This document shows positions 34,065-42,255 of a stretch of 64,000 nucleotides of DNA, in pieces. The stretch comes from SpSt-28 sp036824555. GTDB lineage: Archaea > Aenigmatarchaeota > Aenigmatarchaeia > CG10238-14 > SpSt-28. A program made the translations under genes and the position numbers. Every line of letters starts with the position of its first letter. The first letter of the stretch is position 1. A model generated the notes under the pieces. It searched no databases, was not told where the DNA came from, and saw only the letters and a list, made by a program, of their open reading frames with translations. The stretch covers positions 1 through 64,000 of the forward strand of contig DAISZX010000001.1 of NCBI GenBank assembly GCA_036824555.1, in the 5' to 3' direction.

Positions 34065-35168
34065 ATGTCGAATAACGATTTTCCATTTTTTAGAAAGTTA
34101 TACGAAGAATACAGGAGTTTTGAAAAGGATTTTTTCTTAGAAAACTACAGATATTGGGTTGGCAATGAAAATGTGTCTCTGAATAAAGCAAGGAATGGAA
34201 TTTATGCTAAAATAAAGACATTTTTATGCTTTTTAGATTTTTTAAGGACAATTTACTATTCTGGAGACATTTTTGAGGCAATCAAGAAGCATAACGAAGA
34301 TATTTGGTTTGGCTATGAAATTTTGAGCTTTCTTTTGAATAAAGATCTAATTAAAATAAAAAACGGTAGAGTAATATTCAAAGAAAGCTTTGATGAATTT
34401 TTTATTAAACAATTAAGCGAAGCAGAGATAATTAGAAAGCTTAAGCGTAAGTTGAAAAGAAAGCTGGAATTAGAAAAACCAATGCTATACAATCTAGTTC
34501 CAAATTCTCATTTTAAATGGAAGTCAAAGTACGATCAAATACCAATAACAACTAAATCAGCTATCTCAATTTTATCAAAAATTTCACAATATTATCCTAT
34601 AAAAGCAAGCTTTGCTTTTATTGGTGACGATGATTTTCTCTCCATACCATTTTCAATTATTTTTAATATTCCTACGTTTTCCCTAGACAAAGACAAAAGT
34701 TTGCTTTCAGAGGTTGAAGGTATAAGTAAGAAACTAGGGCTCAACATTAAAGTTATTGAAGCCGACTTTGTAAGAACAAAAAAAGTTGAGAATTTTTACG
34801 GATGTTACACAAATCCGCCTTACAATTACTTTGGCCCTCTTAAATTTTTAAGCTTCATTTTACACTCTCTTGAGAAAGAGGGAATAGTTTTCATGGTTTT
34901 AGGAAGTGATATGGTTGGGAGAAGATTTGTGCACTTGCAGAAGGAGATAGCCAATCTAGGATTTTCGATAAAGGAAATATTTCCATCGAGTGTTTCTTAT
35001 AGATTTCATCTTCACCATAAGGAAGATGAGTTAATTTACAAAAAGATGAAGAGTTTGGGTATAGATATTAAAGAAAAAGAAACTCTTTTTGCGTCTCTAT
35101 ATGTTCTAGAGCATGTTGGTAATGTTAAAAAAGTTAGCAGAACCTCAAACATTTATTCCTACGTTTGA
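34065..35168 (+). CDS. bpsA: Branched-chain polyamine synthase BpsA-like aminopropyltransferase
   Basis: 367 residues of the BpsA (DUF43) family, which adds aminopropyl groups from decarboxylated SAM to spermidine to give N4-bis(aminopropyl)spermidine in thermophiles. A winged-helix-like N-terminal part precedes the Rossmann domain. Visible family segments are KYDQIPITTKSAI, the GDDDFLS acidic loop and TNPPYNYFG (canonical DPPY). The AdoMet decarboxylase gene that would supply the aminopropyl donor follows on the same strand, supporting the call. Confidence 0.85.
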   Translation: MSNNDFPFFRKLYEEYRSFEKDFFLENYRYWVGNENVSLNKARNGIYAKIKTFLCFLDFLRTIYYSGDIFEAIKKHNEDIWFGYEILSFLLNKDLIKIKNGRVIFKESFDEFFIKQLSEAEIIRKLKRKLKRKLELEKPMLYNLVPNSHFKWKSKYDQIPITTKSAISILSKISQYYPIKASFAFIGDDDFLSIPFSIIFNIPTFSLDKDKSLLSEVEGISKKLGLNIKVIEADFVRTKKVENFYGCYTNPPYNYFGPLKFLSFILHSLEKEGIVFMVLGSDMVGRRFVHLQKEIANLGFSIKEIFPSSVSYRFHLHHKEDELIYKKMKSLGIDIKEKETLFASLYVLEHVGNVKKVSRTSNIYSYV

Positions 35169-35250
35169 GATTTTCAATCAAAAAATAATTTAAAAGGAAA
35201 ATACAATAAAAAATTAGGAGACTCAGGGAGCATGGGTAGTATATTGAAAC

Positions 35251-35604
35251 ATGAAGGTAAAGCATTTGAATGTAAAATTGGCCAATTGTAGAATAGACGA
35301 AAATTTGTTTAGCGACGAGTCTTTTATCGAAAAAGTTTTTGATGAAATTGTTGATAAACTAAAAATGACTTTTATCGACAAGATATCTTTCAAATTCAAT
35401 CCCCATGGCTTAAGCATGCTCTACTTGATTGCCGAAAGTCATATTGCCATTCACACTTGGCCAGAATACAAGCTGGTAGATTTAGAAATCGTGACATGTA
35501 AAGAAGAATCTGATGTTATAGAAGGTTTGAAAGTTGCTATGGATTATTTCAAGCCGGAAAAAGTTGAAACTAACTACTGGGAATATACTCACGAAGAAAA
35601 ATAA
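35251..35604 (+). CDS. speH: S-adenosylmethionine decarboxylase proenzyme
   Basis: Pyruvoyl-dependent enzyme making decarboxylated SAM for aminopropyl transfer. 117 residues, class 1B. Self-cleavage should occur at Glu62-Ser63 in AESHIAIHTWPE; His68 and Cys83 (EIVTCKEE) are the known processing and proton-donor positions, all in the canonical numbering. It lies 82 bases after bpsA and six bases before a radical SAM gene, making a probable polyamine operon. Confidence 0.96.
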   Translation: MKVKHLNVKLANCRIDENLFSDESFIEKVFDEIVDKLKMTFIDKISFKFNPHGLSMLYLIAESHIAIHTWPEYKLVDLEIVTCKEESDVIEGLKVAMDYFKPEKVETNYWEYTHEEK

Positions 35605-35609
35605 TTTAT

Positions 35610-36344
35610 ATGAAAATTCCTTTCGATCCGATAGAAAGAGCTGAATTTTTTGAGAAAGTTGTAATGAAGGATAGTAAGAGGAGATATTATAGATTTAGGT
35701 TTGCGCCATATTATGGTGGAATAGTTACTGCCGACACTCTTGGCTGCTGTTTTCTTTGCGCTTATTGTTGGAATTACTTTAAGAATTTAAATCCAAAGAA
35801 TTTTGGAGAATTTTATTCTCCAGAAGAAGTTTCTAGAATAATGACAGAAATAGCAAGCAAGAAAAAATGCATAAAGTTTAGGATAAGTGGTGCAGAGCCG
35901 ATACTTGGCAAAAATTCATTTCACCATCTTTTGAAAATACTTGAGCTGATCAAAGAAAATTTTAATGAGTTTGAATTCATCATAGAAACAAATGGATTAA
36001 TTCTCGGATATTATCCAGAACTAATAAAAGAGTTAAGGCCATACAAAAAATTTATTTTTGTGAGAGTATCTTTAAAAGGTTGGGATGAATATTCTTTTGA
36101 GAAAATTTCTGGCGCAAGCGGAGATTATTTTGCTTATACAATAGAAGCCCTTAAGAAATTAAGAGACAACGACATAATAGCTTGGCCTGCTGTGATGTTT
36201 GAGGTATTTGGTAAAAATGGTTTGGAAAAGATAAAGGAAAGATTGAGGAAAGAGAGTATTAATACTGACATTGAAGTCGAATATCTGGAAAAATATAAGT
36301 TTGTTGAAGAAAATTTGAAGAAGAGAGGATTATTCTTTTTTTAA
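35610..36344 (+). CDS. Radical SAM protein linked to polyamine genes
   Basis: 244 residues. GCCFLCAYCWN supplies the CxxxCxxC site (Cys46, Cys50, Cys53) and ISGAEPIL the SAM-contact strand; a partial TIM barrel follows. No C-terminal auxiliary cluster is evident, so it is a compact, activase-like or single-domain enzyme. Five bases separate it from speH, so co-expression is very likely. A role in polyamine modification or in a SAM-consuming partner reaction is inference; the exact subfamily is not recognised. Its end overlaps convergent ppsA by 15 bases. Confidence 0.82.
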   Translation: MKIPFDPIERAEFFEKVVMKDSKRRYYRFRFAPYYGGIVTADTLGCCFLCAYCWNYFKNLNPKNFGEFYSPEEVSRIMTEIASKKKCIKFRISGAEPILGKNSFHHLLKILELIKENFNEFEFIIETNGLILGYYPELIKELRPYKKFIFVRVSLKGWDEYSFEKISGASGDYFAYTIEALKKLRDNDIIAWPAVMFEVFGKNGLEKIKERLRKESINTDIEVEYLEKYKFVEENLKKRGLFFF

Positions 36345-38642
36345 TTTATGCTCAATTTCATAAACAAGCTTTTTAGTTTTTGTTACAGTATCAGGATTTA
36401 CTGATATCGAATCGATGCCGCATTTAACTAAAAATTCTGTTATTTCAGGGTAGAAAGAAGGAGCCTGCCCGCATATAGATACGGTAATTCCTTTTTTGTG
36501 CGCTTTCTTAATCAACTCTTTCATTGCTACTAAAACTGCTTCATTTCTTTCATCAAAATACCCCATGTTTGCCAAAATTGATGAATCTCTATCTATTCCT
36601 AAAACAAGTTGAGTCAAGTCGTTGCTACCAATTGAGAATCCATCGCAATATTTAGCAAACTTTTCTGCTAGGAAAATTATGCTTGGTACTTCAGCCATCA
36701 GCCAAACTTTGAAAGTTTCACTTCTTCTCAAACCCTCCTCTTCCATTATTTTCAAGACCTTCTCTAGTTCCCAAGTAGTTCTGACGAACGGCAACATTAC
36801 CCAGACATTATCTAGTTTGTATTCTTCCCTAACCTTTCTAATTGCCCTGCATTCTAGTCTAAAGGCCTTTTCAAATTCTGGAGAAATATATCTAGAAACT
36901 CCACGCCACCCTATCATTGGATTTGCCTCTACAGGTTCATACTTTTCTCCGCCAATTAGCTGTCTATACTCATTTGTTTTGAAATCACTAAACCTAACAA
37001 CAACAAATCTCGGATAAATAGCTTTTGCAACCATTGCTATTCCTTCAGCAAGCTTATCGATATAATTTTGTTCTTTACCCTTCTCAATCATGTAATTAGG
37101 ATGCTCTTTAATCCATTCAGCTATTATAAATTCAATTCTCATCAATCCTATTCCCTCAAAAGGTAAATCTTTGTATCTTTCAATTTCTGTCGGAACACCA
37201 AGGTTCATCAATATTTTTGTTTTTGTTTCTAGTTTTCTAGCCTCTTCCGTAGGAACTTCCATGATTTTTTCCCTTTCTAATAACTCTTTAACTTCCCCAT
37301 CATATACAAAACCGTTTCTAGAGTCAAGCGTTACAATCATTCCATCTTTCAAGACTTCTAGTGCATTTGATACACCAACTATACAAGGAATACCAAGTTC
37401 TCTTGATACAATCGCAGCGTGACTAGTAACTCCACCCTCGCTCGTTATTATACCGCTAGCAATTTTCATGAATGGAACCCAATCTGGAGAAGTCATCTTA
37501 GTAACAAGTATGTCTCCCTTTTCTATCTTTTTTCTTGCCTCCTCTATTGTTAAGCAAACTTTAACCTTTCCTATTGTTGCTCCAGGAGAAGCAGGCAAGC
37601 CTCTTAAAATTGGAGGCTTTTCTACAACAATTTTTGCTTCCTTTTTCTCGTAGAATACAGTAACTGGCCTAGATTGCACCAAATAGACTTTTCCATTTTC
37701 ACTAGCCCATTCAAAATCTTGTGGAAACTTATAGTGATCTTCCAACTTTTTTGCTAGATTCCAAAGTTGCTTTATTTCATCTTCAGTTAAGCACAAAGCT
37801 TTTCTCATGTCTTCAGGAACTTTTATTTCTTCCAATTCTCCATCCTTTTTTGTTATTTTCATCTTTTCTTTAGTACCGATATGAGTTTCTACAACATTTC
37901 CAGTATTCTTATCTATAACATACGTGTCAGGATTCACCTCACCACTGACAACAGCTTCTCCCTGCCCATAAGAAGCTTCTATAACAATTTTACTTCTTTC
38001 TCCCGTAACAGGATGTATAGTAAAACCTATTCCAGCTTTATATTTTCCGTTCAAATATTCATCTTTACTCAAAACTCCAAGTTGTTTTTGGACAACAACG
38101 GCAATATAAACCTTTTCGTGCTTAAATCCTTTTTGCTGTCTGTAAAAAGTTGCTCTTGCAGTAAACAAGCTTGCCCAGCATTTTTGTACAGCCCTTAAAA
38201 CATCCTCCTTTCCTTTAATGTTTATTAAACTTAGTTGCTGACCAGCAAAACTAGCTTCTTTTACGTCTTCTGCCGTAGCAGAACTTCTGATAGCAACATA
38301 CTCTTCATCTTTGCTAAACTCCTTAGATAATTTTTCGTAAGCTTCGATTATTTCTTTTCTTATTTCTTCTGGCATCTTTGCATTTTCAATTAATTCCCTA
38401 ATTTTTTTCGTATTTTCCTCAAGATTCGTAGGATTATTAAAATCTGTTTCTTTTAGAATTTGAATGATTTTTCTTTTAAGTTTGGTTCTTTTAAGAAATT
38501 CTTTATAGGCTTCGGCAGTAACAACAAAGGCTTGTGGAACAGGTAGGCCAGCATTATACATTTCTCCTAAATTAGCTGCTTTACCTCCAACCAAAGGCAA
38601 ATCATTTTTTGACAATTCTTTTAACCACTTTATAAATTTCAT
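36330..38642 (-). CDS. ppsA: Phosphoenolpyruvate synthase (pyruvate, water dikinase)
   Basis: 770 residues, full length. The N-terminal ATP-grasp domain includes VGGKAANLGEMYNAGLPVP and AIRSSATAEDVKEASFAGQQ; the phosphohistidine domain carries GGVTSHAAIVSRELGIPC; the C-terminal PEP/pyruvate barrel includes GIGLMRIEF and ends with SICGQAPS. It converts pyruvate to PEP in gluconeogenesis, or may run in reverse to make ATP in some archaea. This fits the glucan-centred metabolism of the window. Divergent from dph6. Confidence 0.97.
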   Translation of the reverse strand: MKFIKWLKELSKNDLPLVGGKAANLGEMYNAGLPVPQAFVVTAEAYKEFLKRTKLKRKIIQILKETDFNNPTNLEENTKKIRELIENAKMPEEIRKEIIEAYEKLSKEFSKDEEYVAIRSSATAEDVKEASFAGQQLSLINIKGKEDVLRAVQKCWASLFTARATFYRQQKGFKHEKVYIAVVVQKQLGVLSKDEYLNGKYKAGIGFTIHPVTGERSKIVIEASYGQGEAVVSGEVNPDTYVIDKNTGNVVETHIGTKEKMKITKKDGELEEIKVPEDMRKALCLTEDEIKQLWNLAKKLEDHYKFPQDFEWASENGKVYLVQSRPVTVFYEKKEAKIVVEKPPILRGLPASPGATIGKVKVCLTIEEARKKIEKGDILVTKMTSPDWVPFMKIASGIITSEGGVTSHAAIVSRELGIPCIVGVSNALEVLKDGMIVTLDSRNGFVYDGEVKELLEREKIMEVPTEEARKLETKTKILMNLGVPTEIERYKDLPFEGIGLMRIEFIIAEWIKEHPNYMIEKGKEQNYIDKLAEGIAMVAKAIYPRFVVVRFSDFKTNEYRQLIGGEKYEPVEANPMIGWRGVSRYISPEFEKAFRLECRAIRKVREEYKLDNVWVMLPFVRTTWELEKVLKIMEEEGLRRSETFKVWLMAEVPSIIFLAEKFAKYCDGFSIGSNDLTQLVLGIDRDSSILANMGYFDERNEAVLVAMKELIKKAHKKGITVSICGQAPSFYPEITEFLVKCGIDSISVNPDTVTKTKKLVYEIEHKLKKE

Positions 38643-38675
38643 AAAAGGTTATTCTCTTTCTTATTAAAAAGTTTT

Positions 38676-39356
38676 ATGAGAGTTGGTGTTCTGTTTAGTG
38701 GGGGTAAGGATTCAACCTTGGCTTTAATTAAAGCTAGCAGAATGCATGACGTAAAATGTTTAATTTCGATTATACCTGAAAATCAAGAGAGTTATATGTT
38801 CCACGTTCCGAACATTTTGCTAACAAAATATCAAGCCGAAGCAATGGAAATTCCAATAATACAAAAAATCACAAAAGGAGAAAAGGAGAAAGAGTTAATT
38901 GATTTGAAAAAAGCAATCGAAGATGCAAAGGAAAATTTTGAAATTGATGGAGTTGTTAGCGGAGCAATTAAATCAAATTATCAATATTCGAGAATTAAGA
39001 GAATTTGCGATGAATTAAATCTTGAATTGATTTTGCCACTTTGGCAAATGGATGAAATAGAAGAGTTAAAGGAAGTAGTAAGAGAGGGAATTATTGCAAT
39101 TATTGTTTCAGTTTCATCTTACCCATTAACAAAAGACTTTCTTGGAAGACAGATAGATGAATCAATAATTAAAAAATTTATTGAATTTAGAGAAAGATTC
39201 GGTCTTAATCCTTCTGGAGAAGGAGGAGAATACGAGACCTTTGTTACAGATGCTCCTGTTTTCAAGAAAAAAATTTTGATTGAAAATTATGAAATTTTTT
39301 ACGACGAAAATTGGGGGATAATGAATATAAAAAGCGTTAAGTTGATTGGAAAATAG
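38676..39356 (+). CDS. dph6: Diphthine-ammonia ligase (Dph6)
   Basis: Final amidation step of diphthamide on elongation factor 2. 226 residues. The ATP-binding PP-loop is LFSGGKDSTLAL; the second hallmark GEGGEYETFVTDAP is near the C-terminus; DGVVSGAIKSNYQYSRI lies between. The adenosine-nucleotide alpha-hydrolase fold is expected. No Dph2 or Dph5 gene is in the window. Its stop is 12 bases from the convergent DUF4143 ATPase stop. Confidence 0.94.
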   Translation: MRVGVLFSGGKDSTLALIKASRMHDVKCLISIIPENQESYMFHVPNILLTKYQAEAMEIPIIQKITKGEKEKELIDLKKAIEDAKENFEIDGVVSGAIKSNYQYSRIKRICDELNLELILPLWQMDEIEELKEVVREGIIAIIVSVSSYPLTKDFLGRQIDESIIKKFIEFRERFGLNPSGEGGEYETFVTDAPVFKKKILIENYEIFYDENWGIMNIKSVKLIGK

Positions 39357-39368
39357 TTTAAACTGAAT

Positions 39369-40625
39369 TTATACTTCCAAGCTAGCAAGAAAAAGTGGCA
39401 CGTCTTCTCTTGTTAGAAGATGTATTTTTTCTAAATGTTTTGGCTTAATCCAGCTTCTGCCAACTCTTTTTACTTCTATTCCAATCTGTTTCTTACCTAA
39501 TTTCACGACTATATCAACTTCGCTTCCATTTCTCCAGTAAAAAGTTTCATACTTTCGTGATAAATGAGACGCTACTGTAGCTTCTAGAATTGATGGTTCA
39601 TCTTTCTCTGCTCTCACAAATTCACAAATAGTTTCATACAGAAATGGATCAGTTATATGGATTTTTTTATTCTTTCTTGAAACAACTTTCGAGTCGGGAG
39701 ATAGAAAGTTTAATATTTCGACCACAAACAACTTTTTCAAATCCTCTACATATGCTTGTGTTGTATGGGGAGATGCTATCGAAGTCTCCCTTGAAATATT
39801 TAGCCAACTAATTGGAGTGCCCCTGGAATTTATTATGTAAGATAAAATTTCTTTCATGTAACTTTCATTCCTATTAAATTTTCTAAAATCGTTTTTTAAC
39901 CAATCTATATAAATCTTTCTTGTCTCATAAGAAATTTTCCCTTTAGAATAGAATTCAATAATTGGTAAGGGGAAACCACCAGTATAAAGATAATTGTTGA
40001 AAAGTTGAACTAGAATTGATAGGTGAACTCTATTAGCACTCATTGCCCTCTCAACATCTTCAACATCTCTCCTAACTACTTCAATATTTTTAATACAATA
40101 AACATAATCTCCAAAGCTAAGTGGATAAAAATAAATATCTATTCCTTTTCCTCGCCTTCCAGGAAAATATTCTTTCTGTTTTAAAATATCTAAGCTTGCC
40201 GATCCGCTAACAATTATAACATCGTTTTTAAATATTCCCTTATCTATTCTAGCTTTAACAGCTCTGTACCATTCATCAACAAAGGTTATTTCATCCAAAA
40301 TTATAAAAGAAGACTTAACTTTGTTTGCATTCCTAAAGGCAATGTAGTTATCCAAAATTTCGCCCAATTCTCTAAAATCTGTTAATTCATCGCAAGAGTA
40401 GTAAAATATAGATTTTGGGTCGTTTCCACCTAAAATGAGCTCATGAATGTATATTTTCAAGGCTGTTGTTTTTCCTACTTGTCTAGGTCCGACTAAAAAA
40501 TTGAGGGAGAATGGTTGAAAACTGAATAGCCTTAATATGGGTGGAATCCATTTTATTGGCGATGTTTCCCACTCCTCATATTTCCTATCCTTCTCCCCAT
40601 ACCACCAAGGATTTTGATCTTCCAT
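39369..40625 (-). CDS. AAA ATPase with C-terminal DUF4143 nuclease-like domain
   Basis: 418 residues. The ATPase part has Walker A GPRQVGKTTALK and Walker B-like FIILDEITFVDEW; a middle HTH-like section (SWLNISRETSIASPHTTQAYVEDL) precedes the DUF4143 region with FYWRNGSEVDIVVKLGKKQIGIEVK, whose D...ExK resembles a restriction-endonuclease-fold core. Such ATPases are frequent in archaea, often as accessory or mobile-associated genes of unsettled function. ATG 40625 is preferred to an upstream TTG because a TATA box lies 22-32 bases before it. Two 23-base palindromes flank that TATA box. Confidence 0.85.
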   Translation of the reverse strand: MEDQNPWWYGEKDRKYEEWETSPIKWIPPILRLFSFQPFSLNFLVGPRQVGKTTALKIYIHELILGGNDPKSIFYYSCDELTDFRELGEILDNYIAFRNANKVKSSFIILDEITFVDEWYRAVKARIDKGIFKNDVIIVSGSASLDILKQKEYFPGRRGKGIDIYFYPLSFGDYVYCIKNIEVVRRDVEDVERAMSANRVHLSILVQLFNNYLYTGGFPLPIIEFYSKGKISYETRKIYIDWLKNDFRKFNRNESYMKEILSYIINSRGTPISWLNISRETSIASPHTTQAYVEDLKKLFVVEILNFLSPDSKVVSRKNKKIHITDPFLYETICEFVRAEKDEPSILEATVASHLSRKYETFYWRNGSEVDIVVKLGKKQIGIEVKRVGRSWIKPKHLEKIHLLTREDVPLFLASLEV

Positions 40626-40645
40626 TTGCAATATTATTGCAAATG
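40623..40645 (+). promoter_or_regulatory. Palindrome 1 over the DUF4143 ATPase start codon
   Basis: A 10-3-10 perfect inverted repeat with core TTTGCAATATTATTGCAAA. It covers the ATG (40625-40623) and the expected transcription start. An identical 21-base core recurs at 40658-40678. The pair flanking the TATA box strongly resembles repressor operators. Confidence 0.75.
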
Positions 40646-40656
40646 CATTTAAATAG
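40646..40656 (-). promoter_or_regulatory. TATA box of the DUF4143 ATPase gene
   Basis: On the minus strand CTATTTAAATG lies 22-32 bases before ATG 40625, the distance expected for a leaderless archaeal transcript. It occupies exactly the gap between two identical palindromes. Confidence 0.7.
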
Positions 40657-40679
40657 TATTTGCAATATTATTGCAAATA
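40657..40679 (+). promoter_or_regulatory. Palindrome 2 upstream of the DUF4143 ATPase TATA box
   Basis: Second 10-3-10 perfect inverted repeat with the same core as 40623-40645; centres are 34 bases apart. It covers the place where the BRE and TFB would bind. Likely operator. Confidence 0.75.
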
Positions 40680-40926
40680 TACATATTTTTAAGGTCATGG
40701 TTTATGATATACCTTACAATTTTTGATAGTTTTTCAGGAGAAAGGAGAGTGTTGAAAACTGTATTATAACACTGAATCAAAAGTCTGTGAGAACCAAAGG
40801 CATTTTGTGTTCTGTAAGGAAAATAACTATTTTTATTACTTTTTGAGTGTATCAGCAACAAAAACACCTTCCTTTTTTAGCTATTTCTGCAGACCTTATT
40901 ATCAAAAAAAAAGGGGGGGGCGAAAG
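40680..40926. other. Intergenic region between the ATPase and DGQHR promoters
   Basis: No coding frame that I can support. It ends in a homopolymer pair, A9 (40904-40912) followed by G8 (40913-40920), immediately before the BRE-like CGAAAG of the next promoter. Nothing else recognised. Confidence 0.45.
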
Positions 40927-40936
40927 CTTTATAAGC
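40921..40936 (+). promoter_or_regulatory. BRE/TATA promoter of the DGQHR-domain gene
   Basis: CGAAAGCTTTATAAGC is a textbook archaeal BRE plus TATA. A start site about 25 bases downstream falls at ~40957, the first base of the long hairpin. The preceding G8 tract touches the BRE. Confidence 0.65.
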
Positions 40937-40957
40937 TCATAGAAGAAATTCTAAAAT

Positions 40958-41006
40958 ATAGATCCTCAGCGTGGATCTTTTTTTTAGATCCATGCTGAGG
41001 ATCTAT
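40958..41006 (+). promoter_or_regulatory. 21-bp stem-loop at the 5' end of the DGQHR-domain mRNA
   Basis: Arms 40958-40978 and 40986-41006 enclose a loop of seven T. As plus-strand RNA all 21 positions pair, 20 Watson-Crick and one G-U at arm position 14; on the minus strand that position would be a C-A mismatch. It lies between the expected transcription start and an AGGAGGTGG ribosome site at 41018-41026. It may protect the 5' end or control translation. Not a terminator: the T run is in the loop. Confidence 0.7.
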
Positions 41007-41031
41007 TAACTAGCATAGGAGGTGGTATAAG

Positions 41032-42129
41032 ATGAAAATTAGGGCGATTGAATTTAATCAACATGGGAAGAGATTTTACCTTGCTGCAATGAAGGCCAAA
41101 GACTTAGTTAGTAGATATAAGGTCGATGTCTGGACACCAGAAAATGATAGTGGGTATCAAAGAGTTTTATCTGCATCTAGAGTTAAATCCTTCGCTAGGT
41201 TTGTAATGGAAAAGGGCATCTCGCCACTTTCAATACTTCTAAACATAAGAGACGTAGATAAGGTCCGATACGAGAATGATCATCTAATACTACCAGATGA
41301 CATTACCCTATGGGTAGTTGATGGTCAGCACAGATTGGAGGGACTAAAAGAAGCTATACAAACTGACGCAAGTCTTAAAGAATTCGAGATTCCGGTGGTT
41401 ATAATGCAGGAAAGAGAGGTGTATGAAGAAGCTAAACAGTTTGTAATAATAAACCGTACACAAAAGGGGGTCAGGTCCGATCTCGCTGAAAGATTTCTCC
41501 AAAAAATGGTAGAAGAGGAAGGCCGACGTAGATTAATCGAACAAAGAGATAGAGGCATTCTGAGAGAAGTTTTGAGAGGAATAGAGTGGAAATATAAAGC
41601 GATAAAAATAGTTGACGAATTAAATACCAATGAAGATTCTCCATGGAAAGATTTGATAAGACTCCCAAACACACCAAGGGGTAAAACTATAATTGCACAA
41701 AAATCTTTCATGGATTCACTCCAACCAATACTCACAGATGCTTTCTTCGAAACAAAAGACGAAAATCTTATAGCTAAAGCCCTCATAAACTACTGGAACG
41801 CGATTAAAGAATTATGTAGAGAAGCCTTCGAAGATCCAGAAGAGTACGTAATTCAAAAAACTACGGGAGTTTTTGTACTACACAAGATATTTCCAAAGGT
41901 GACTGAATATTGTGTCAATGAAAAGGGTAGAAGGGTACTAACTAAAGAGAAATTTAAAGAGGTTCTTAGAAGACTAGGAGATGCTATGAGAAGTGAGTAT
42001 TGGCATCGACAGGGAGAAGCCGGGTTGCGTGGAACCAGCCAGAAAACTTTCAATTTATTGGCACAAGAATTAAAAGAGAGACTAGAAGTAGAAGAAAGTC
42101 CATTGAGTCGTCAAGAAATTGTAGTTTAA
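41032..42129 (+). CDS. DGQHR-domain protein (DndB/ParB-like superfamily)
   Basis: 365 residues. The defining motif VVDGQHRLEGL is at ~95-105; QRVLSASRVKSFARFV and FVIINRTQKGVRSDLAERF match other conserved blocks of the DGQHR/DndB group. Founders of the group regulate DNA phosphorothioation (DndB) or act in deazapurine DNA modification; many archaeal copies stand alone with unknown function. No dnd or dpd genes are in the window. Strong RBS AGGAGGTGG, its own promoter and a 5' hairpin. It lies between a DUF4143 ATPase and a tRNA-Ser 3' end, so horizontal origin is plausible. Confidence 0.82.
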   Translation: MKIRAIEFNQHGKRFYLAAMKAKDLVSRYKVDVWTPENDSGYQRVLSASRVKSFARFVMEKGISPLSILLNIRDVDKVRYENDHLILPDDITLWVVDGQHRLEGLKEAIQTDASLKEFEIPVVIMQEREVYEEAKQFVIINRTQKGVRSDLAERFLQKMVEEEGRRRLIEQRDRGILREVLRGIEWKYKAIKIVDELNTNEDSPWKDLIRLPNTPRGKTIIAQKSFMDSLQPILTDAFFETKDENLIAKALINYWNAIKELCREAFEDPEEYVIQKTTGVFVLHKIFPKVTEYCVNEKGRRVLTKEKFKEVLRRLGDAMRSEYWHRQGEAGLRGTSQKTFNLLAQELKERLEVEESPLSRQEIVV

Positions 42130-42255
42130 TAACTTTGGTTTTTTACTTTTTTATTTTTTGGAGCAAAGTATAGAAGTCAGCGGAAGCCAAATTATAATGT
42201 CTTGGTAGCCTAATACGATCCTTTTTCTAAGAAATCCATTTTATGTTTGATTATT

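Noticed and set aside
40958..41006. Stem-loop considered as intrinsic terminator or MITE
   Set aside because: The T run is in the loop, not after the stem; it lies between TATA and RBS. No second copy was seen in the window and no target-site duplication is clear.
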